A stretch of DNA of 64,000 nucleotides, taken from positions 124,001 to 188,000 of the forward strand of contig CALVXB010000001.1 in the NCBI GenBank assembly GCA_944368775.1, read 5' to 3'. The stretch comes from an uncultured Clostridia bacterium. Its GTDB lineage: Bacteria > Bacillota > Clostridia > Christensenellales > Borkfalkiaceae. How positions within the stretch are numbered: the stretch's first letter is position 1; each line of letters starts with the position of its first letter. Shown here piece after piece: positions 26,860 to 37,285 of the stretch. The notes under the pieces were generated by a model. It was not told the DNA's origin. It worked only from the letters and a program-made list of their open reading frames with translations, and did not search any database. The translations under genes were made by a program, and so were the position numbers.

Positions 26860-27202
26860 TTCCGAGTTGATCATACGGTCGCGCGGCGGAGACGCCGTGA
26901 GGAAAGTCCGAGCACCGCAGAGCAGGACGCCGGATAACGTCCGGTGGAGGCGACTCCAAGGAAAGTGCAACAGAAACAGACCGCAGATCATATCTGCAAG
27001 GATGGAAAGGGGAGGTAAGAGCTCACCGACGCCGCGGCAACGCGGCGTGCCGTGTAAACCCCGTCCGGTGCAAGATTGGGCGCTCGCCGCATGGGTTGCT
27101 CGCCCGGCGATCGCCGTGAATATCGCTTGAACTTGCCGGCGACGGCAAGGCCAGATAGATGACCGTACGCGACAGAACTCGGCTTATCGATCAAGCTCGG
27201 AA
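26860..27202 (+). ncRNA. rnpB: RNase P RNA, bacterial class A
   Basis: The conserved core is unmistakable: GAGGAAAGTCCGAGCAC near the 5' end (P4), GGAAAGTGCAACAGAAA, GTAAGAGCTCACCG, and the 3' ACAGAACTCGGCTTA element. The P1 helix closes the molecule: TTCCGAGTTGATC (26860-26872) pairs with GATCAA-G-CTCGGAA (27189-27202) with one bulge. About 343 nt with no translation signals. Class A architecture is usual in Clostridia but not in Bacillus, where class B is found. Open frames over this region are meaningless. Confidence 0.96.
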
Positions 27203-27215
27203 CGCGAAAACGATC

Positions 27216-27256
27216 GGCTCACCCGCACGCGCGGGTGAGCCGCTTTGTCTTTTTTT
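27216..27256 (+). terminator. rnpB terminator
   Basis: GGCTCACCCGC (27216-27226), loop ACGC, GCGGGTGAGCC (27231-27241), followed by GCTTTGTCTTTTTTT. Confidence 0.92.
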
Positions 27257-27292
27257 GAAGCACCGCCCCGTCGACGCGCCGCACGGCTCACA

Positions 27293-28468
27293 TCAGAGAA
27301 AGAGCGTGCGCCGCGTTTGTATAGGTGTATGCGTAATGGCGGCGTAGACGTCCTCTGCCAGCCTGTCTTTGGCGTGGCAGCGCGCGGCGGAGGGAGAGAG
27401 CGCCCGCTCGTCGCCCGCGCGCAGCAGGGCGGGGAAGCGCGCCTGCCCGAGGGCGGCGAGCAGCGCGGCATTGTCGCGGCGCACCGCGAGCACGTTGAGG
27501 TACAGCTCGCCCGCAAGGCTTTCGCGCACGAGCTTTTCGTCGATGCCGAGCGCCGCCGCCGCGAGGATGCGCCGTATGCGCGAGGCGATGTACCGCTTGC
27601 CCGTCGCCCCCTGCACGATCTGTTCGTAGTCGGCCGTCTGCTCGGCGAGCGCGCGCAGGCGGTTTTCCAGCCCCTCCGTGCAGTCGAGGATGCCCTGCAA
27701 TTCCTCTGCGGGGCGGGCGAGCAGCGCGCACACGGCGAGGGTGTAAAAGGCGGCGGTATCCGGCGCGCGGCGCAGGTCGTCGAGCACAAAGGCGGGCAGG
27801 TTGCCCCCCAATTCGTCCGCCCTCCCCGCGGCGAGGGCGGCGCGGATGGCGGTCGCGGAGGAAAACTGCGCGCGCAGCGCCGCGTCGGCGTAGCCCGCTC
27901 CCTTGCGGCGGACGGGCAGGATGCGCGCTTCGGGCCGCTCGGCGAGCAGGGCGCGGGCGTACTCGGCGCCGAGGATGTTGTTGGGCGAGCGCAAAAGTTC
28001 CGCTTCCTTCTCGTGCCCGCACGCGGCGAGCGCCTCGCTGCGCGCGCGGGTGAAGCTGAGCCCTTTGTCCAACCTCTCGCGTAGTGCGGCGCGGAAGGCC
28101 TCGCCCTCGCCAGCACAGACGCGCGCCGCCCGCCAAAAGTCCTCCGCGCCGCCCCTCTCGCAGCCGAAGGCGAGGCAGTCGAAGGCGGGGACGGCGGCGA
28201 GCAGGCGCACGCCGCCGCGCGCGAACAGTTCGGCGGGGGAAACGGCAAAGGCCGCGGGAAGCTCGACGACGGCGTCCGCGCCCGCAAGGACGGCGTGCCT
28301 CGCGCGCGCGTGCTTTTCGAGGACGGCCGCCTCCCCCCGCTGGGTGAAGTTGCCGCTCATCACGCAGACGACGGCGTCGCAGCCGCTCTCTGCCTTCGCG
28401 CGTTCGATGAGGTAGGCGTGCCCGTTATGGAAGGGATTATATTCGCAGATAATGCCGCAAATTTTCAT
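27293..28468 (-). CDS. tmcAL: tRNA(Met) cytidine acetate ligase (YlbM family)
   Basis: TmcAL forms N4-acetylcytidine at the wobble position of elongator tRNA-Met, using acetate and ATP. The 391-residue protein begins MKICGIICEYNPFHNGHAY, with the nucleotidyltransferase HxGH-type motif FHNGH. It continues with VVCVMSGNFTQRGE and DAVVELP, all family hallmarks. I prefer ATG 28468, which gives the family start; a TTG at 28480 would add four residues. It converges with rnpB and is divergent from pta. The acetate/acetyl-phosphate genes pta and ackA are adjacent, which is thematically fitting but may be chance. Confidence 0.92.
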   Translation of the reverse strand: MKICGIICEYNPFHNGHAYLIERAKAESGCDAVVCVMSGNFTQRGEAAVLEKHARARHAVLAGADAVVELPAAFAVSPAELFARGGVRLLAAVPAFDCLAFGCERGGAEDFWRAARVCAGEGEAFRAALRERLDKGLSFTRARSEALAACGHEKEAELLRSPNNILGAEYARALLAERPEARILPVRRKGAGYADAALRAQFSSATAIRAALAAGRADELGGNLPAFVLDDLRRAPDTAAFYTLAVCALLARPAEELQGILDCTEGLENRLRALAEQTADYEQIVQGATGKRYIASRIRRILAAAALGIDEKLVRESLAGELYLNVLAVRRDNAALLAALGQARFPALLRAGDERALSPSAARCHAKDRLAEDVYAAITHTPIQTRRTLFL

Positions 28469-28484
28469 TTTTTCGTCCAAAACC

Positions 28485-28513
28485 TTTACATTTTTGTCGG
28501 AATATTATATAAT
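28485..28513 (+). promoter_or_regulatory. pta promoter
   Basis: TTTACA (28485-28490), a 17 bp spacer and TATAAT (28508-28513). This leaves a leader of about 120 nt before pta, with a GC-rich potential hairpin around 28538-28560. Confidence 0.85.
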
Positions 28514-28641
28514 GTTGGAAGGAAGTGCCGCATGGCTCGCAGCGCTGCCGGGCAGCCCGCCTTTTAGTACGGACAGACTTCGGTTCCCTACGATTATACA
28601 CCAAACGCGGCAAAAAATAAAGCGATACGAGGTTTGATTGT

Positions 28642-29697
28642 ATGGCAGGAATCTTCGACAAGATCAAGGATACGATCTCTTCTCTGACGGGAGAAGAGGA
28701 CAGCGCCTTTTTGGCGGGCATCAAGCGCCGCGCCGCGGCGCTGAACAAGCACATCGTGCTGCCGGAGGGGGAGGACGCGCGCGTCGTGCGCGCGGCCGTC
28801 GAGGCGGCGAAGCAGAAGATCGCGCGCATCACGCTGCTGGGCAGCCGCGACGAGATCGAAAAGGCACATTCCGATCTGGACCTTTCGGAGATCGAGATCG
28901 TCGACCCCGCGACCAGCGAAAAGCGCGCCGAATACGCCGCGCTTCTGTATTCGCTGCGCAAGGCGAAGGGGATGACGGAGGAAGAGGCGGACAGGCTCTC
29001 CCGCGACAACACCTACTTCGGCGTGCTCATGGTCAAGGCGGGGGATGCAGACGGCCTCGTTTCGGGCGCTTGCCATTCGACGGCGAACACCCTGCGCCCC
29101 GGCCTGCAGATCGTCAAGGCCGCGCCCGGCGTTCCGCTCGTCTCCAGCTGCTTCTTCATGGTCGCCCCCAAGGGCGGCAACCAATACTGCAAAGACGGCG
29201 TGTTCGTCTATTCCGACTGCGGCTTGAACGAGAACCCGACGAGCGAGCAGCTCGCCGAGATCGCGCTCATCTCCGCGAAGACGGCGGAGAAGATCGCGGG
29301 CATCCAGCCGCGCGTCGCCATGCTCTCCTTCTCGACCAAGGGCAGCGCCAAGCACGCGGACATCGATAAAGTGACGGCGGCGACCGCGCTCGCCAAATCG
29401 AAAGCGCCCGATCTTGCGCTGGACGGCGAGCTGCAGCTGGATGCGGCCCTCGTGCCCTCCGTCGCAAAGTCGAAGGCGCCCGGCTCGAAGGTCGCGGGCA
29501 GCGCCAACGTGCTCATCTTCCCCGACCTCGACGCGGGCAACATCGGCTACAAGCTGACCGAGCGCCTCGGCGGCTTCCAGGCGATCGGCCCCGTCTGCCA
29601 GGGCTTCGCCAAGCCCATCAACGACCTCTCGCGCGGCTGCAAGTGGGAGGACATCGTCGCGACCGTCGCCATCACCGCGCTGCAGACGCAGATGTGA
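28642..29697 (+). CDS. pta: Phosphate acetyltransferase
   Basis: Pta interconverts acetyl-CoA and acetyl phosphate. The 351-residue protein is the short single-domain form. It has HIVLPEGEDARVV near the N-terminus, LVSGACHSTANTLRPGLQIV in the middle, and the C-terminal NVLIFPDLDAGNIGYKL and GPVCQGFAKP motifs. The N-terminus has about 20 extra residues (GIFDKIKDTISSLTG) before the conserved start. ackA follows after 41 bp, so together they form the acetate overflow/ATP-generating pathway. Confidence 0.96.
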   Translation: MAGIFDKIKDTISSLTGEEDSAFLAGIKRRAAALNKHIVLPEGEDARVVRAAVEAAKQKIARITLLGSRDEIEKAHSDLDLSEIEIVDPATSEKRAEYAALLYSLRKAKGMTEEEADRLSRDNTYFGVLMVKAGDADGLVSGACHSTANTLRPGLQIVKAAPGVPLVSSCFFMVAPKGGNQYCKDGVFVYSDCGLNENPTSEQLAEIALISAKTAEKIAGIQPRVAMLSFSTKGSAKHADIDKVTAATALAKSKAPDLALDGELQLDAALVPSVAKSKAPGSKVAGSANVLIFPDLDAGNIGYKLTERLGGFQAIGPVCQGFAKPINDLSRGCKWEDIVATVAITALQTQM

Positions 29698-29738
29698 GGC
29701 GGGCAAATCGGGAAATCAATCGAAAAGGGGTCAGATAC

Positions 29739-30941
29739 ATGAAGATTCTTGTCGTGAATGCGGGGAGCTCCTCCCTCAAATACCAGCTGTTCGACATGGA
29801 CACCGAGACCGTCATCGTCAAGGGCGGCGCCGAGCGCATCGGCATCCCCGGTTCCGTCCTCAAGCATAAGACGAAGGATGGCGAAAAGATCATCGAACAG
29901 GATATGCCCAACCACAAGGTGGCGATGCAGCTCGTGCTGCACGCGCTCGTCCATCCCGAATACGGCGTCATCCGCTCGATGGATGAGATCGACGCCGTCG
30001 GCCACCGCGTCCTGCACAGCGGCAGCGACTTCGACCGCTCCGTCCTGCTCGACGACGAAGTGCTCGCGATCTGCAAAAAGAACGCCGAACTCGGCCCGCT
30101 GCATATGCCCGCCAACATCCTGGGCATGGAGGCCTGCCGCGAGGTGATGCCGAACACGCCGATGGCGCTCGTCTTCGACACAGCCTTCCACGCGACCATG
30201 CCGCCGCATGCCTACCTGTATGCGATTGACTACGACGACTATAAAAATTACAAGATCCGCCGCTACGGCTTCCACGGCACCAGCCACAAGTACGTCTCGC
30301 AGGAGGCGATCAAGTACCTCGGCAAGCCCGCCGAACAGACAAAGATCGTCACCTGCCACTTGGGCGGCGGCTCGTCCATCAGCGCCGTGCTGGGCGGCAA
30401 GTGCATCGACACGAGCATGGGCTTTACGCCGCTCGCGGGCGTGCCGATGGGCACCCGCTCGGGCGACATCGACCCCGCCGTGCTCGAATTCCTCGCCGAA
30501 AAGAAGGGCTATTCCCTCCCCGAGTGCATCACTTATCTGAATAAAAAGTGCGGCGTCGCGGGCATTTCGGGCGTCTCGAGCGACTTCCGCGACCTGACCA
30601 AAGCTGCGGACGAGGAGGGGAACGAGCGCGCCAAGCTCGCCCTCGACGTATTCTGCTACGGCGTCAAAAAGTACATCGGCGCGTATGCCGCCGCGCTCAA
30701 CGGGCTCGACTGCCTCGTCTTTACGGCGGGCATCGGCGAAAACACGTGGGAAGTGCGCCGGATGATCTGCGACGGGCTGGATTATTTGGGCATCACCCTC
30801 GACCCCGAACAGAACGGCCGCAGAAACGACGGCAGCATCCACGACATTTCGGGCAAAGATTCGCGCGTCAAGGTGCTCGTCATCCCGACCAACGAAGAGC
30901 TGGTCATCGCGCGCGAGACCAAAGAGCTGGTCGAGGCGTAA
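29739..30941 (+). CDS. ackA: Acetate kinase
   Basis: AckA makes ATP and acetate from acetyl phosphate. The 400-residue protein begins MKILVVNAGSSSLKYQLFDM and carries the ASKHA-fold motifs GHRVLHSG, VFDTAFHATMP, RRYGFHGTSHKYV, the CHLGGGSSISAV loop and FTAGIGENTW. The ATG at 29739 is the family start; an upstream in-frame ATG lies inside pta and is not used. Confidence 0.97.
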   Translation: MKILVVNAGSSSLKYQLFDMDTETVIVKGGAERIGIPGSVLKHKTKDGEKIIEQDMPNHKVAMQLVLHALVHPEYGVIRSMDEIDAVGHRVLHSGSDFDRSVLLDDEVLAICKKNAELGPLHMPANILGMEACREVMPNTPMALVFDTAFHATMPPHAYLYAIDYDDYKNYKIRRYGFHGTSHKYVSQEAIKYLGKPAEQTKIVTCHLGGGSSISAVLGGKCIDTSMGFTPLAGVPMGTRSGDIDPAVLEFLAEKKGYSLPECITYLNKKCGVAGISGVSSDFRDLTKAADEEGNERAKLALDVFCYGVKKYIGAYAAALNGLDCLVFTAGIGENTWEVRRMICDGLDYLGITLDPEQNGRRNDGSIHDISGKDSRVKVLVIPTNEELVIARETKELVEA

Positions 30942-30998
30942 GCGGCGCAAATTGTCCGCATTTTCGCTATTTTTCCTCGAAATCGAAGAAAAAATAAG

Positions 30999-31027
30999 TT
31001 GACAAAGCTGCGCAAAAGTTATATAAT
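30999..31027 (+). promoter_or_regulatory. rpmF promoter
   Basis: TTGACA (30999-31004), a 17 bp spacer and TATAAT (31022-31027), giving a leader of about 48 nt. Confidence 0.88.
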
Positions 31028-31081
31028 TTTACAGTCAAAACGCAATTTGATCGGAAAATATAGAAACGAGGTGTTAAAAAG

Positions 31082-31267
31082 ATGGCGGTACCTAAGTCTA
31101 AACAATCCAAACAGAGAACGAATACGCGCTATGCGAACTTTAAGGCCGCGGCACCCGCTCTCGTCGAGTGCCCTCATTGCCACGAGCTCAAGCAGCCGCA
31201 TAAAGTCTGCAAAAAGTGCGGCTATTACGACGGGCGCGAGGTCGTCAACGTCGAAGAGCAGAAGTAA
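31082..31267 (+). CDS. rpmF: 50S ribosomal protein L32
   Basis: The 61-residue protein has the L32 start MAVPKSKQSKQRT and a four-cysteine zinc ribbon (CPHC near residues 30-33 and CKKCGYYDGREV near 43-46). It is the zinc-binding form. In many Firmicutes a DUF177/YceD gene sits directly upstream; here the gene has its own consensus promoter immediately after ackA and no YceD is present. Confidence 0.97.
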   Translation: MAVPKSKQSKQRTNTRYANFKAAAPALVECPHCHELKQPHKVCKKCGYYDGREVVNVEEQK

Positions 31268-31286
31268 TTCAACCGAACAGAAAAAG

Positions 31287-31314
31287 GCGGCGGGGCAGTT
31301 GCTCCGCCGCTTTT
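31287..31314 (+). terminator. rpmF terminator
   Basis: GCGGCGGGGC (31287-31296) pairs with GCTCCGCCGC (31301-31310), followed by TTTT. Confidence 0.85.
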
Positions 31315-31342
31315 CCTTTGCGCAGTTTTCTATGCGGCAAAA

Positions 31343-31367
31343 CGGCCCCGCCATACCGGCGGGGCCG
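31343..31367 (-). terminator. clpB terminator
   Basis: CGGCCCCGCC pairs with GGCGGGGCCG around a 5 nt loop. Read on the minus strand, the stem is followed by TTTTGCC, 22 bp after the clpB stop. Confidence 0.82.
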
Positions 31368-31389
31368 CGTCCGTTTGTTGCGTTTTTGC

Positions 31390-33984
<2,595 letters not shown>

Positions 33985-33999
33985 GGTGTTTTCACCTCC

Positions 34000-34656
34000 T
34001 TAAATGAGCTGTACGCCGCTGTTGAGGTACTGCAGGTACCGCGCTTCGATATCCTGCGTGCTCGCGTAGCGGCCGGAGAGATAGTCCTTGAGCATCTCGT
34101 CGAAGGTCGCGATATAGTGGCTGATCGCGTTGCCGATCTGCTCTTCGGTGTAGTCGCTGTCGTTGGGAACGGCGAAGGTGCGCAAAAAGCGCCCGGTTTC
34201 CATCCCGTATTCGATCGCGCCCTTTTCAAAAAAGTTCTTGATATAGATGTTCTCCAGCCGGATCCAGATCTTGAAAAAGCGCGTCAGTTCCAAGAGCAAT
34301 TCGGAAGAGGTCGTGCGGAAGATGATCTTCAGCTGGCCGAGCGTCTTGTCGGGGCTGCGGTACATCTCCACCTCGTAGCGGATGGTCGGCCGGTAGTGGT
34401 ATTGCAGCGAACTCTTGATAGACATGGTCATATCGTTCGGCTGCGAGTAGAGCAGATACCCGCTCTGCTTTCCGATGAAGCGCTCGATGATGTCGAAAAT
34501 ATTCTGCACATGCTTTTCGGGCGTGGTCATGGAGAGGTATTCGGCGAGGATCTGATTGACGAGGTTGGAGCGGTTGGTACCCTTTTCCTCCGCCAGGCGG
34601 TCGATCGCGGCGATCACGTCTTCGGCCAGCATCAGGCTGTACATGGTCTTTTTCAT
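34000..34656 (-). CDS. Ribbon-helix-helix DNA-binding protein with unknown C-terminal domain, clpB partner
   Basis: A 218-residue protein I do not recognise as a named family. The first 45 residues look like a CopG/Arc-type ribbon-helix-helix domain: a beta strand KTMYSLML, helix [15 protein letters not shown], turn TNRSN, and helix [12 protein letters not shown]. The remaining 170 residues form a mixed alpha/beta region rich in Tyr, Ile and Phe with no cysteines or obvious catalytic motif. It starts at ATG 34656 after AAAGGAGGG; an extension to 34704 has no support. It is the first gene of an operon with clpB. I infer a transcriptional regulator of the chaperone operon, possibly autoregulatory; no function has been shown. 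Confidence 0.75.
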   Translation of the reverse strand: MKKTMYSLMLAEDVIAAIDRLAEEKGTNRSNLVNQILAEYLSMTTPEKHVQNIFDIIERFIGKQSGYLLYSQPNDMTMSIKSSLQYHYRPTIRYEVEMYRSPDKTLGQLKIIFRTTSSELLLELTRFFKIWIRLENIYIKNFFEKGAIEYGMETGRFLRTFAVPNDSDYTEEQIGNAISHYIATFDEMLKDYLSGRYASTQDIEARYLQYLNSGVQLI

Positions 34657-34686
34657 CGTTTGCCCTCCTTTCTGTTTTCGCCTACC

Positions 34687-34719
34687 ATTATACACACAGT
34701 TCAAAATTTGTCAACAGTT
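34687..34719 (-). promoter_or_regulatory. Promoter of the RHH-clpB operon with candidate operator repeats
   Basis: On the minus strand, TTGACA (34714-34709), a 16 bp spacer and TATAAT (34692-34687). On the plus strand, two direct ACAGTT repeats (34696-34701 and 34714-34719) are 18 bp apart and bracket the -35 to spacer region, with a near-palindrome CAAAATTTG between. Tandem short repeats are what RHH repressors commonly bind. Confidence 0.75.
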
Positions 34720-34769
34720 TTATATAAAATTTTTAACAAATTTGAAAAATATTTTTGTCGGCGGGGCGC

Positions 34770-34798
34770 TTGCCTCGCGCGACGTTTCGGGATATAAT
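34770..34798 (+). promoter_or_regulatory. Promoter of the 34805 orphan; predicts leaderless mRNA
   Basis: TTGCCT (34770-34775), a 17 bp spacer and TATAAT (34793-34798). The ATG starts seven bases after the -10 box, with no room for a ribosome site. Confidence 0.8.
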
Positions 34799-34804
34799 AA
34801 GTAT

Positions 34805-35287
34805 ATGGAAAATAAAGAAAAAGACGCGCACATCATGCACGCATTGCAAAACGAAAGTATCGAAGAGGAAGACCTCGCGGCGTTCGCCCTGCGGGCGGCG
34901 GCGATCGTCGTGTACGCGGGCGGCGCGGCGCACCGCTTTGCGCGGGGCGGCGAAGGGTTCGCCGCGGCCGCGGCGGCGTGGAAGGAGATGACGGAGGGCG
35001 CGCTGCGCATGCCCGCCTTCGGCGTCAGCATCGACCGCCTCGCGCGCGAGGGGATGCAGAGCGGGCTGTGGGCGGAGTTCGTCTTTGAAGGGGAACAGTC
35101 GCTCGCGGGCATGCCTTTTACGGCGCTGCTTGTGCAGGTCGTGCCGGAGCACTGCGGGTTCAACCTCGCCCGCCTGCAGGGCGGCGGCTACGACGGCCGC
35201 TGCTTCTACCTCGACTTGCGCGGCAAGACGATGCGCCCCTTCGCGGACGCGCTCGCCCGCCTCGTCGGGCAGGAGAAAATATCGTAA
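34805..35287 (+). CDS. Unrecognised 160-residue protein
   Basis: I do not recognise this protein. It is soluble and Ala-rich (AAAAAAWKEM near residues 55-64). It has an acidic N-terminus, a single Cys pair far apart (VVPEHCGF and GRCFYLDL), no membrane segment and no known motif. The GC-rich codon use matches the genome and the promoter is consensus-like, so it is probably a real gene. It stands alone between the RHH-clpB operon (divergent) and the convergent DnaD-type gene. The start is fixed by the promoter geometry; a longer frame upstream would run through the clpB-operon promoter. Confidence 0.65.
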   Translation: MENKEKDAHIMHALQNESIEEEDLAAFALRAAAIVVYAGGAAHRFARGGEGFAAAAAAWKEMTEGALRMPAFGVSIDRLAREGMQSGLWAEFVFEGEQSLAGMPFTALLVQVVPEHCGFNLARLQGGGYDGRCFYLDLRGKTMRPFADALARLVGQEKIS

Positions 35288-35294
35288 AAAAAGC

Positions 35295-35326
35295 GCAGCC
35301 CGCGCGCCGAATGGCGCGCGGGCTGC
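35295..35326. terminator. 14 bp perfect hairpin between convergent genes
   Basis: GCAGCCCGCGCGCC, loop GAAT, GGCGCGCGGGCTGC. On the minus strand it is followed by GCTTTTTTT, so it clearly terminates the DnaD-type gene. On the plus strand the tail is CTTACTAT, weaker. Confidence 0.88.
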
Positions 35327-35362
35327 CTTACTATAAAAAAGTTATACTTTGCGTTGTGCGGT

Positions 35363-37141
35363 TCAGAGGTCGATGTTGGCATAGGCGTCGAGGATGTTTT
35401 CCAGTTTCTTGTCGTCGGAGGCCTCTTCCACGCTCTCGCGGTAGCAGTCGCAGACGTTGCCGTCCTTGTCGAAGCCTGTGTCGCTGCACTTTTTGCAGCG
35501 GTACTGCGGCACGAGCATCTCTTCGGTCAGGTCCATCTGTTTGAGCAGCGCGGCGCGCTCGCGGCGCAGCTCATCCAGCGCGGCGGCAGGGCCGGCGGTA
35601 TCGCCGCCCAGCGCCTCCGCCTTGGCAAGGCGGATCTCGTTCGCCTTGATGGCGTCCTCGTTGGTGCGGAAGGCTTCGTTGGCGTTCGCGATCTTGCGGT
35701 AGTGCTCGGCGCGGTCCTCTGCGCGCTCGCGCAGGTTGAAGTAGTAGCTCTCGATTTTTTTGCGCTGCTCGTCCGCGCGCTGCTCCTGCGCGCGGTAGGG
35801 CGCATAGCCGCCCTGCGCCTGTTCTTTGGCGAGCTGTTCGGGGCTGAAGATGCCGCGCGCCTTCCACGAGGAGAGCACGGAGGTGATGTAAGGCACGGGG
35901 CTCGCCTTGCCGACGGCCGTATCGGCGGCCTTCAGGATCATCTCGTCCGAAAAGTTCCAGCGCCGCCAATTGCGCAGGCAGTCGCGGTCCCAGCTGTTGA
36001 CGCGGCGCGTCAGTCCCGCCCGCTTGAGCACTTCGGCGGCGAAGGTGTGTTCGCGCGCCTCCTCTTCGATATAGGCGACGATGCTTTCCGCAGAGACGAC
36101 GCCGAGCGCGACGAGCTTGCGGATGAGCTCGTCCATCTTTTCAAAAGACTTGCGCCCGCGGCGGAAGCAGTACTTTGCGAGGGTCACGAGGGAGGCGTCG
36201 TCGTAGCCTGCGGCGAGCCAGCCGCTGACGAAGTTGTCCGTATAGGTGTCGACGATCTGGCAGTAGACGCCCAGCTCGCGCGCGATGGAGAGGGTCAGCT
36301 CGCGCACCTGCGCCTTGCGCGCGAGGTATTCGCGGATCTCCGCCTGACCGAATTTTTTGCCCGCATACAGCTCGCCGAGCACGGCGTCCAGACGGGCGAG
36401 GCCGCCCTTTTTGTTGAGGGAGGCGGTAAACACGATGCTCTCGACGTCAAATCCCAGCTCGTCCGTCCACTTTTTGAGCAGCTGATAGTCGGCGGGTTCG
36501 GGTTTTTTGGCCGAGCCGCAGGCGCGCAGGATGCGCGCGAGGTCGCCGCTGCAGACGACGTAGTCGGAGAGCTTTTTTTCGATCTGTTCGACGGTAGTCA
36601 CGCCCTCGGCGGCGAAGTTGCGTGCGACTTGCAAAATATAGTTTTGTGCAATATTTTCTCCCTTCAGGTCGATGCAGTAGCGCACGATGAGCAGCATCGC
36701 CGCCGGCTTGATCGCGTACTCTTCCATGACAGAAAAATATTTCATAAATTCGGAAGAGGAGATCATTTTTTTTGGCATCAGCGACTGCACGGCCTTGTTG
36801 AAATCTGCATATTTTTCGGTGCGGATGCGCTTGGGCTTCCCTTTGGCGTAGTCGGCGGGGAAGTAGCGCACGGTAAAGGGCTCTTCAGACAAAACTTCGA
36901 GCAGGTCAAAATCTTCCCAAAAGCGAAACAGGTCGGCGACGCGCTCTTCGGGCATGTGCAGCGTGTGCGCGGCCTCCGCGAGGGAATACTCTCCCTGCAC
37001 GTTTTGGCACAGATACAGCCCGAAAATGTACACTTTGACGGCGTCGCCGTCCGCCGACGCCATGTATTTTTGGATGAATTGGTTTTCGATATTCGTATAA
37101 GAGGAGAGCGAGAACTCCCGCGAGTAAGAGCAAAATCCCAT
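35363..37141 (-). CDS. DnaD-type replication protein fused to a helicase-loader N-terminal/zinc region; no AAA+ domain
   Basis: This 592-residue protein has an N-terminal winged-helix-like region (about 10-95) and two DnaB_2/DnaD repeats (about 215-275 and 385-440; the second has YITSVLSSWKARGI, the YxxxILxxW-type motif). Its C-terminal section (about 465-592) closely resembles the N-terminal part of clostridial DnaC/DnaI helicase loaders. That section contains a long Glu/Arg helix, ERAALLKQMDLTEEMLVPQY and a zinc finger C549-x2-C552...C564-x-C566. In the loader this is followed by an AAA+ ATPase; here the chain stops 26 residues after the last Cys and a terminator follows. ATG 37141 lies 7 bp after GGAG. 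It probably helps bring DnaB helicase to DNA. The fusion and loss are inferred from motif reading. Confidence 0.8.
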   Translation of the reverse strand: MGFCSYSREFSLSSYTNIENQFIQKYMASADGDAVKVYIFGLYLCQNVQGEYSLAEAAHTLHMPEERVADLFRFWEDFDLLEVLSEEPFTVRYFPADYAKGKPKRIRTEKYADFNKAVQSLMPKKMISSSEFMKYFSVMEEYAIKPAAMLLIVRYCIDLKGENIAQNYILQVARNFAAEGVTTVEQIEKKLSDYVVCSGDLARILRACGSAKKPEPADYQLLKKWTDELGFDVESIVFTASLNKKGGLARLDAVLGELYAGKKFGQAEIREYLARKAQVRELTLSIARELGVYCQIVDTYTDNFVSGWLAAGYDDASLVTLAKYCFRRGRKSFEKMDELIRKLVALGVVSAESIVAYIEEEAREHTFAAEVLKRAGLTRRVNSWDRDCLRNWRRWNFSDEMILKAADTAVGKASPVPYITSVLSSWKARGIFSPEQLAKEQAQGGYAPYRAQEQRADEQRKKIESYYFNLRERAEDRAEHYRKIANANEAFRTNEDAIKANEIRLAKAEALGGDTAGPAAALDELRRERAALLKQMDLTEEMLVPQYRCKKCSDTGFDKDGNVCDCYRESVEEASDDKKLENILDAYANIDL

Positions 37142-37161
37142 GACCAAACTCCGCGCAACGC

Positions 37162-37190
37162 TTGATTTATTTCGGAAATTGCGCTATACT
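37162..37190 (+). promoter_or_regulatory. sbcDC promoter (overlaps the divergent DnaD-type promoter)
   Basis: TTGATT (37162-37167), a 17 bp spacer and TATACT (37185-37190). Its -10 box directly abuts the -10 box of the minus-strand promoter. Confidence 0.75.
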
Positions 37191-37219
37191 ATTATATAAA
37201 TTATTTGCCGCAAAAGCAA
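37191..37219 (-). promoter_or_regulatory. DnaD-type gene promoter
   Basis: On the minus strand, TTGCTT (37219-37214), a 17 bp spacer and TATAAT (37196-37191). Because the -10 boxes touch, the two polymerases should exclude each other. Confidence 0.75.
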
Positions 37220-37285
37220 GGAAAATCGGCAAAAAACGCGCAAAATCATGGCCGTGTTTTTGCCGCCGTCCGCTTCGGGAGGTAT

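Noticed and set aside
26867..27130. Short coding frames over the RNase P RNA
   Set aside because: The conserved RNase P RNA elements and P1 pairing explain this DNA; the frames have no ribosome sites.
28532..28567. An 11-codon leader peptide (ATG...TAG) ahead of pta
   Set aside because: The predicted transcription start falls inside its supposed ribosome site, and no regulatory codon run is present.
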